Shown in pieces: positions 57,069 through 64,000 of a DNA stretch of 64,000 nucleotides. The notes beneath the pieces are model-generated. The model was not told the origin of the DNA. It worked only from the letters and a program-made list of their open reading frames with translations, and made no database searches. This DNA is from Diplodia intermedia (lineage: Eukaryota; Ascomycota; Dothideomycetes; Botryosphaeriales; Botryosphaeriaceae), in assembly GCA_021495925.1 (NCBI GenBank), contig JAKEKT010000140.1, forward strand, positions 1-64,000, given 5' to 3'. Positions within the stretch are counted from its first letter, which is position 1, and each line of letters starts with the position of its first letter. The position numbers and the translations under genes are program-made.

Positions 57069-60000
57069 ATGGCGACCACGTCCAACCTGTTCATGTACTC
57101 CTTGACCATCCAGCCGCCCACCGCTGTGCACCAGGCTATCCTCGGTCAATTCGCTGGCACCAAGGAGCAGCAGATCGTCTCCGCCTGCGGCTCGCGTCTG
57201 ATCCTGCAACGCGCCGACGCGCAGGCCCAGAGGATCACGACCATCCTCACCCACGATGTCTTCGGCATCATCCGCGCTCTGTCTGCCTTCAGGCTGGCCG
57301 GCTCGTCCAAAGGTATGTTCTAGCTAGCACGCTTTATTCGGGGCTATATAGTGATTATCCAAGTCCGCGACCAGCAACTTCGCATCGCGCTCCCTCAGCC
57401 TGTTGAATGCGACGCCCCGCGGGTGACTCGGAGGGCGACGGCCACCCTTGGTTGAAGAACAGTGCTAAAGATCGTTACTTGGAACACAGACTACATCATC
57501 GTCGCCTCCGACTCTGGCCGCATCGCCGTCCTCGAATACAACCCCCAGAAGAACATATTCGTTCAGCTCAAGCTCGAGACCTTTGGAAAGTCGGGCGTCC
57601 GCCGTGTGGTCCCAGGCCAGTACCTCGCCACCGATCCCAAGGGCCGCGCATGTATGATCGCGTCCGTCGAGAAGAACAAGCTCGTCTACGTCCTGAACCG
57701 CGACTCCAACGCCAGTCTCACCATTTCCTCGCCGCTCGAGGCCCACAGGCCGCAGACTTTCGTATTCTCGCTGATCGGTCTGGATGTGGGCTACGAGAAC
57801 CCCATCTTCGCCGCGCTGGAGATTGATTATGACGACGTGGACCAAGACCCGACTGGTGAGGTCGCCGCAAGCAAGCAGAAAGAGTTGGTTTACTATGAGC
57901 TGGACCTTGGCCTGAACCACGTCGTGCGCAAGTGGGCCGACACCGTGGACAGGACTGCGAACATGCTGTTCCAGGTCCCAGGCGGTACAGACGGTCCCAG
58001 CGGTGTCCTGGTTTGCGGTGAGGAGACCATCACCTACCGTCACATCAACCAGGACGCCTTCCGCGTTCCCATTCCACGCCGCAAGGGAGCCACCGAGAAC
58101 CCGCAGAGGAAGCGCATCATCACCGCGGGCGTTATGCACAAGATGCGTGGTGCCTTCTTCTTCTTGCTGCAGACCGAAGACGGCGATCTGTTCAAGGTTA
58201 CCATCGACATGATTGAAGATGAACAGGGCCAGCCCACGGGTGATGTGAGCAGGATCCGAATCAAGTACTTTGATACTGTCCCCAGAGCTACTAGTCTCGG
58301 CATCTTGAAGAGTGGTTACCTCTACATCACAGTAGAGTCTGGCAACCACCTATTCTTCCAATTCGAAAAGCTGGGTGACGACGACGACGAGATAGAGTTC
58401 CTCAGCGACGACTTCAGCCCGGAGCCGGACGCACCGTACGAGCCCGTTTTCTTCCACCCGCGGCCTGCTGAGAACATCCTGCTGGCGCACAGTGTTCCAA
58501 GCATGAACCCGACTCTGGCATGCAAGGTCGCAAATCTCACGGACGATGACGCCCCACAGATCTACACCGTCTCTGGAACCGGGGCGCGTAGCTCTTTCAA
58601 GACGCTCAAGCATGGATTGGAGGTCTCTGAGATCGTTGAATCGGAGCTTCCTAGCATACCCGAGGCCGTTTGGACGACGAAAATCCGGAGGGATGATGAG
58701 TATGATTCCTACATCATTCTGTCCTTCTCCAACGGTACTCTTGTACTGAGCATCGGCGAGACTGTGGAAGAGGTCATGGATACTGGATTCTTGTCATCGA
58801 CCCGTACACTTGCCATCCAGCAGCTTGGCGAGGATGGTCTAATTCAAGTTCATCCGAGGGGTATTCGTCATATCCAAGCAGAGGGCCGTATCAACGAATG
58901 GCCCGCACCACAGCACAGGACTATTGTTGCTGCTACGACAAACGAACGCCAAGTAGCCGTTGCACTCAGCTCTGGTGAAATTGTCTACTTCGAGATGGAC
59001 ACAGATGGATCTCTGGCCGAATACGATGAGAAGAAGGAGATGAGCGGCACCGTCACATGCCTCAGTCTAGCCGAGGTGCCTGCGGGCAGGGTTCGCAGCT
59101 CATTCCTTGCAGTAGGATGTGATGATTCCACGGTCCGCATCCTCAGCTTGGATCCGGATTCCACTCTGGAGAACAAGTCGGTCCAGGCGCTGACCTCCGC
59201 ACCTTCGGCGCTGAGCATCATGGCAATGGCTGACTCATCTTCTGGCGGCTCTACCCTTTACTTACACATTGGGCTGTACTCCGGAGTTTATTTGCGCACT
59301 GTCATCGATGAGATTACTGGCGAGCTGACCGACACTCGGACTCGTTTCTTGGGTGCCAAGCCCGTCAAGCTGTTCAGGGTCACTGTCCAAGACCAGAGCG
59401 CCATCCTGGCAACCAGCTCTCGTTCCTGGCTTGGATATTCTGATCAGCAAACTAAGGCCTTCACACTCACCCCTCTGGCGTATGCTCCATTGGAATGGAG
59501 TTGGAGCTTCAACAGCGATCAGTGCCCTCAGGGCATGGTCGGTATTCAGGGACAACATCTTCGGTAGGTGCAGATCGAGCCACTTCTGCCTCTTCCGTGG
59601 TGATTTCTTTCACACCATGCTCTTCCCCCGTGATTCCTCATATTCGGACGTTATGTTGCCCGATCGGATAATTGCTGCTGTCCTCTTTCCGCTCGTCATC
59701 CTGTATGAAAAAGCTGAAGCTAACATGAACGATTCAGGATCTTCACCATCGAGAACCTCTCCACCAACCTTCTCTTTGAGAACGTTCCTTTGATGTACAC
59801 GCCGCGCAACCTTGTTCGCCACCCTACCGAACCCCTTTTCTATGTAATTGAATCCGACAACAATACCTTGGCAACAAGCACTCGTCTCCAGCTGCTCAAC
59901 GATCCCGCGACCGTCAACGGCGACGCAAAAGAGCTTTCTCCGGAGGAGTTCGGTTATCCACAGGGCAATGGCCACTGGGCTTCGGCAATCCAGGTGGTTG

Positions 60001-61052
60001 ACCCGATCGAGAGGAAAGAGGTGGTCTACACGCTCGAGTTGGAGGAAAACGAGTCTGCAGTCAGCGTCTGCCTTGCTCCGTTCCAATCTCAAAACGACGA
60101 GACATTCCTTGTGGTTGGCACTGCCAAGGACCTGGTCGTGGCGCCCAGATCATTTACGTGCGGTTACGTCCACATCTACCGTCTGCTGGAGAACGGTCGG
60201 GAGCTCGAATTCATTCACAAGACGAAGGTGGAGGCGCCTCCCATGGCTCTTCTGCCGTTCCAGGGCAAGCTCCTGGTGGCAGTTCTTTCTGACCTCCGGC
60301 TCTACGATCTTGGTCTTCGCCAGCTGCTGCGAAAGGCTCAGTCTCTCAACGTCGTGCCCAACATTCTCACTGGCCTGCAAACGCAAGGCAGCCGCATCAT
60401 CTGCTCGGACGTGCAGGAGTCTGTGACATACGTTGTGTACAAGCATCTCGAGAACCGGCTAATTCCCTTCTGCGACGATAACATTCATCGATGGACGACG
60501 TGCACGACCATGGTCGATTACGAAACAACGGCGGGCGGTGACAAGTTTGGTAACATCTGGCTTGTTCGCTGCCCGCCCAAGACGTCTGAAGAGGCGGACG
60601 AAGAGGGTTCTGGTCTGCATCTCATCAACGAGCGGCCATATCTTCAGGGTACGCCCAACCGTCTCGACCTCCTTGCCCACTTCTACACGCAGGACATCCC
60701 CACGTCGATTCAGAAGACGTCTCTGGTCGCGGGCGGACGCGAGCTTCTCTTGTGGAGTGGGCTCCAGGGTACGATTGGAATCTTCATTCCTTTCGTCAGT
60801 CGCGAAGACGTCGACTTCTTCCAGAGCCTGGAACAGCAATTGCGCACCGAAGACCAACCGATTGCTGGCAGAGACCACCTGGCTTTCCGCAGCTACTACG
60901 TTCCAGTCAAGGGTGTGATCGACGGCGACCTGTGCGAGAGGTTCCTGCGGCTGCCGAGGGACAAGAAGGAGTCGATCGCGGCTGAACTGGACCGCAGCGT
61001 GCGTGAAGTGGAGAGGAAGATTGGCGACCAGAGGACGCGGTTCGCATACTAG
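57069..61052 (+). CDS. RSE1: Pre-mRNA splicing factor RSE1 (SF3b130/SF3B3)
   Basis: WD-type three-propeller scaffold of the U2 snRNP SF3b complex, required for branch-site recognition. Three exons, 57069-57312, 57490-59563 and 59738-61052, give 1210 residues, the family length. The start MATTSNLFMYSLTIQPPTAVHQAILGQF, the propeller segments KSGVRRVVPGQYLATDPKGRAC and LVYYELDLGLNHVVRKWADTVDR, and the C-terminal EDVDFFQSLEQQLR and KGVIDGDLCERFLRL leave no doubt. The first intron (177 nt) ends at the CAG before ACTACATC; using an earlier CAG (57461) would insert eleven extra residues in frame and is less consistent with homologues. The second intron is 174 nt. Confidence 0.96.
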
Positions 61053-62537
61053 GCAATGTGCACGGGCGGATTGATTTACTGAGTGGGTGAGTTCTTTGGA
61101 GCAGTAGTTTCTTCAGGCCTGACGGTGCTCACGGATAGGGGCTCTTTACTGTGATTAGCTATTCAGAAAAACGGCGAAAAGCAACGACGGTTTTAGGCCA
61201 TGCATTGCAGCATGGCAGGTGTAGTTCGAAGAAAAAAAACATTGGATGACTGCTCTGGGTGCTGCCGCCTCGTGTCCAGCCTGGCGCAATGAGGACTCGT
61301 CACCAGGATATTGTGAGTATTGACTGCTTATTGAGCTGCTTGTACCACATTTCTCTAGCCCCATGACGCGAAGGCAGACGCCTTCGGTTTGCCTTATGGA
61401 TGCCTAACCAATCAGCATTGCCGACCCTAGACCCCAAGAACTTCGTCCTCTCAGCCGCATCCGCTCATCTCAGCCCCCGCCTCGTGCTCTCCCTTCTCAC
61501 CATGCATGCAAATCCTTTGCTGGCTGCCCCCGTCCTTCCAGCTTCCTCCAATTCCGTCACGATTGTTGACGGTCAATTCGTCAGCCTTGTGCGAGGTCAG
61601 CAGCGATGGCTTGCCCCACTATCCGACAATCGATAATGGTGTCGCACAGGCATATCATTCACTTTTCCCCGTAAGGCAGTTTCGACGGCATAGCAACAAT
61701 GGGCCTGTGTCTCACCTCGCCCCACCCCGCCGCCCAGCTTAGTCGTCCATTGTCTCGTCGGCGCATATACCCGCTTCCGGGGAGGCTGCTCGAGCTGCCA
61801 ATCTCAGGAAAATGCACCCGCACCCCCTGTTTGCGAGGATCGTCGGCACATGTGCTATACGAGGGTAGAAGCAAGCATGCGCAGCCTTCGTTAGGGCTGA
61901 GCTCATCCGCTTGCCCGTTCTCTCTGCATTTTGCAACTGCGGATCATCGCACATTCCTGCCCAGCCCTATCAACACAAAAGGCGAATCACCAGGGAGAAC
62001 GCCTACTTCCCATGCATCGTGTACGACAAGCGGAGCCTCTCTCAGTGGCTGAGATGTTTTTTTCAAGAGAGGTGGGGGATGCGATGACAGTGGTTTACTA
62101 TGCGTACTTGGGCCCTATTGTGGCGCCGCCGCCGCCGCCGGCCACCATTCCTTTCGCCGTCCGCTTGCCAAGACGGCCATTGTGTTCACCTCAGCTCGCC
62201 TGAGCGGGGGAAGGCTTGGAGCTGCGGACAGAGTGGCGGAGCGGTCCGGGAGTCATCCTGGTTGGTGGTGTACGGCAGGGGATAAAAGGTTGGGTGTTTG
62301 CCTCGCGCTTGCTCTTTCTCTCTCGCACGTGTTGGGTTGTTGTAATTCTTGGGTTGGTGCTTCTTGCCATTTTCTTTGTTGCCAGACTCGACAAAGCTCC
62401 TTCTCTTGTACGAGGGACGTTACGCGACGGCATCCTGTCCGGCCGCATACTTAAACCTCGAACTCCTGCGACCGGCAAAAAGGAGGCACGCTCTACTATT
62501 TTGTCCATCTCCAGTGTACCGTCGGGTGAACGGAAAT
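61053..62537. other. Intergenic region, 1.5 kb
   Basis: Between RSE1 and the DUF2235 gene. A GATAAAAGG string at about 62280 lies 257 nt upstream of the next ATG and could be a TATA-like element. A (CGC)n patch lies near 62121. No gene recognised. Confidence 0.45.
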
Positions 62538-64000
62538 ATGTCGACGTTGAACAGACCGAAGAAGTTGATTGTTTGTTGCGATGGTGAGTACAGCTTCCGC
62601 GTACATCGCTCGTCTATCTTGTCCGCTCCCTTGCCTATGGGCTTTTCGTCTACTTCCTCGTTCGATCACACCATATACAACGTCCCTCAGTTCGCGAGAG
62701 GATGTCGAGTGTTGGACAAGCTTAGGATACGCCTCTACTTCCCATTGCTCTCTAGAATCAACACTTCATTGTCACCTCTCCTCGTAAGCTGTTCGCTAAT
62801 AGAAAACAGGAACATGGATTGTATGTCACATACCCGAAGCTTCCATCCACGAGTAGCTCACACCCACCAAGGACAGCGATAATGGCCAGCTTGAGAACAA
62901 TGGCACCCTCCTCCACCCCAAATGGGAGGTGCAAGACCCGTCCAATGTGACGCGAATCGGCCGGGCGCTGCCGTGCTCGGATTCGCAGCAGCGGCCGCAG
63001 ATCGTCTACTACCAGGCGGGCGTCGGCACGGGGCCCAACCTGGTCGAGAAGCTCGTGGGCGGCGGTACGGGCAGCGGCGTGTCGGAAAACGTGCGCGAGG
63101 CGTACGGCTTCCTGGCGAACAACTACCAGCACGGCGACGCCGTCTACCTGACGGGCTTCTCGCGCGGCGCCTTCACCGCCCGCTGTATCGCCGCGCTGGT
63201 CGACGCCATCGGCCTGCTGACGAAGACCGCCATGCGCCATTTCTACCGCGTGTTCGAGGACTTCGAGAACGCGGGCGAGGAGGGTTATAGGACATCCATC
63301 ACGAAAGAGGTCCCAGAGTTCCATATTGTGTTGTCCTCGGCGGGCAAATCGTTGATCGAGAGGAGGAAGGAGTATCTTGCGGAGTACTTCAGGGAACTGA
63401 AGCGACTGCACAAGACACGAGAGATTCCGATCCAGGCAATCGGGGTGTGGGACACCGTTGGTATGACCCCCTTTCTCGACACTGCGGTCACTGCCGTTCA
63501 GCGATGACTTCCCCTTCGTTCTCCCTTCCGCCATCCACATAGCTTCCAAGATCCACTTCGAGTCTGTCTATCGCTTTTGACGCTAACCACCACCATCAGG
63601 CGCCCTCGGCATCCCCACCACCGCGCTCCTCCAACGCGTTGGCCTCCCCGCCTTCCTGGCCGACCCGCTCATGACACCCAACCCCTACCGCTTCACCGAC
63701 ACGACCATCGGCAAGAACGTGCGCCACGCCTTCCAGGCGCTCGCGCTCGACGAGCGCCGCTCCAGCTTCTCGCCGACGATCTGGGAGCAGCCGGATGCCG
63801 AGTCCGAGGCCCGCACCGTGCTGAAGCAGGTCTGGTTCCCCGGCGCGCACGCCGACGTCGGCGGCAGCGAGCCCGACAGCGGGCTGGCGGACGTGTCGCT
63901 CGCGTGGATGATGAGCGAGCTGGAGACGGCCGGGCTGGAGTTCGACGAGGCGTACCTGGCGGACCAGTGGCGGCTGAACCGGTGGGAGTACGCCGAGAGA
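62538..64000 (+). CDS. DUF2235 alpha/beta-hydrolase-like protein (Tle1-type fold), 3' end beyond window
   Basis: Member of the DUF2235 family, distantly related to bacterial Tle1-type phospholipases; fungal members are of unknown substrate. Exons so far: 62538-62583, 62810-62820 (11 nt), 62872-63460 and 63600 to the right edge, open in frame at 64000, with 349 codons seen. The start KKLIVCCDG|TWI|DSDNGQ shows the conserved DGTW motif, rebuilt across two introns. Also present: YYQAGVGTG, the nucleophile elbow TGFSRGAFTAR (G-F-S-R-G), VWDTVG|ALGIP, and the WFPGAHADVGG aspartate/histidine segment. All phases agree. The gene continues past the window. Confidence 0.9.

Noticed and set aside
57462..57489. 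Alternative RSE1 exon 2 start at 57462
   Set aside because: In frame, but would insert residues between SSK and DYIIV that known RSE1 proteins lack; the acceptor ending at 57489 gives the expected join.
57465..58349. 294-codon ORF on the minus strand
   Set aside because: Antisense to RSE1 exon 2.

Overview
The window is nuclear DNA of a filamentous ascomycete (Pezizomycotina). Genes are interrupted by short introns of about 45-250 bp with GTRNGY-type donors and CTRAY branch points. The content is fungal: a zymogenic-type chitin synthase, PAN3, RSE1, MSS51, a GH51 arabinofuranosidase, fungal MFS carriers and a Zn2Cys6-like protein. Neither the order nor the species can be fixed from sequence alone. 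I see no transposon, no AT-rich repeat-mutated block and no rRNA, convincing tRNA or CRISPR. It reads as ordinary, gene-dense euchromatin without a secondary-metabolite cluster.

Layout. 0-10 kb: an SDR oxidoreductase running off the left edge (-), a chitin synthase rebuilt from four exons (-), a low-molecular-weight tyrosine phosphatase (-), and a very small spliced gene for a 58-residue Cys-rich membrane protein (+). 10-24 kb: a low-complexity protein with a C-terminal Zn2Cys6-like cluster (+), a secreted histidine phosphatase (-), eIF3i (-), NADP-isocitrate dehydrogenase (-) and a secreted PhoD-like phosphatase with ten exons (+). 24-32 kb: a sugar/inositol-type MFS carrier (+) convergent with a DHA1-type MFS carrier (-), then adenosine kinase (-). 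32-43 kb: an EST1/SMG7-like protein (-) divergent from a ZNF511-like zinc-finger protein (+), a second DHA1 carrier (-) and two unrecognised orphans (-). 43-64 kb: a Cys/His-rich orphan (+), nitrilase (-), PAN3 (-) divergent from a FAF2/UBXD8-like UBX protein (+), GH51 arabinofuranosidase (+), MSS51 (-) divergent from RSE1 (+), and a DUF2235 alpha/beta hydrolase running off the right edge (+).

Most genes are housekeeping and do not form one pathway. Several act in RNA metabolism (eIF3i, EST1/SMG7-like, PAN3, RSE1), but their spacing and orientation do not suggest an operon-like unit. Three head-to-head pairs share short intergenic regions that probably act as bidirectional promoters.

I rebuilt the spliced models by matching donor and acceptor sites with reading-frame phase and family conservation. 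In every multi-exon model given as complete the exon lengths sum to a multiple of three. No obviously novel multi-gene system is visible. The points most worth a second look are the hidden 58-residue gene, a GC-AG intron in the PhoD gene, 11-nt microexons in two genes, the C-terminal Zn cluster followed by a 12-bp coding repeat, and the three orphan Cys-containing proteins between 40 and 45 kb.
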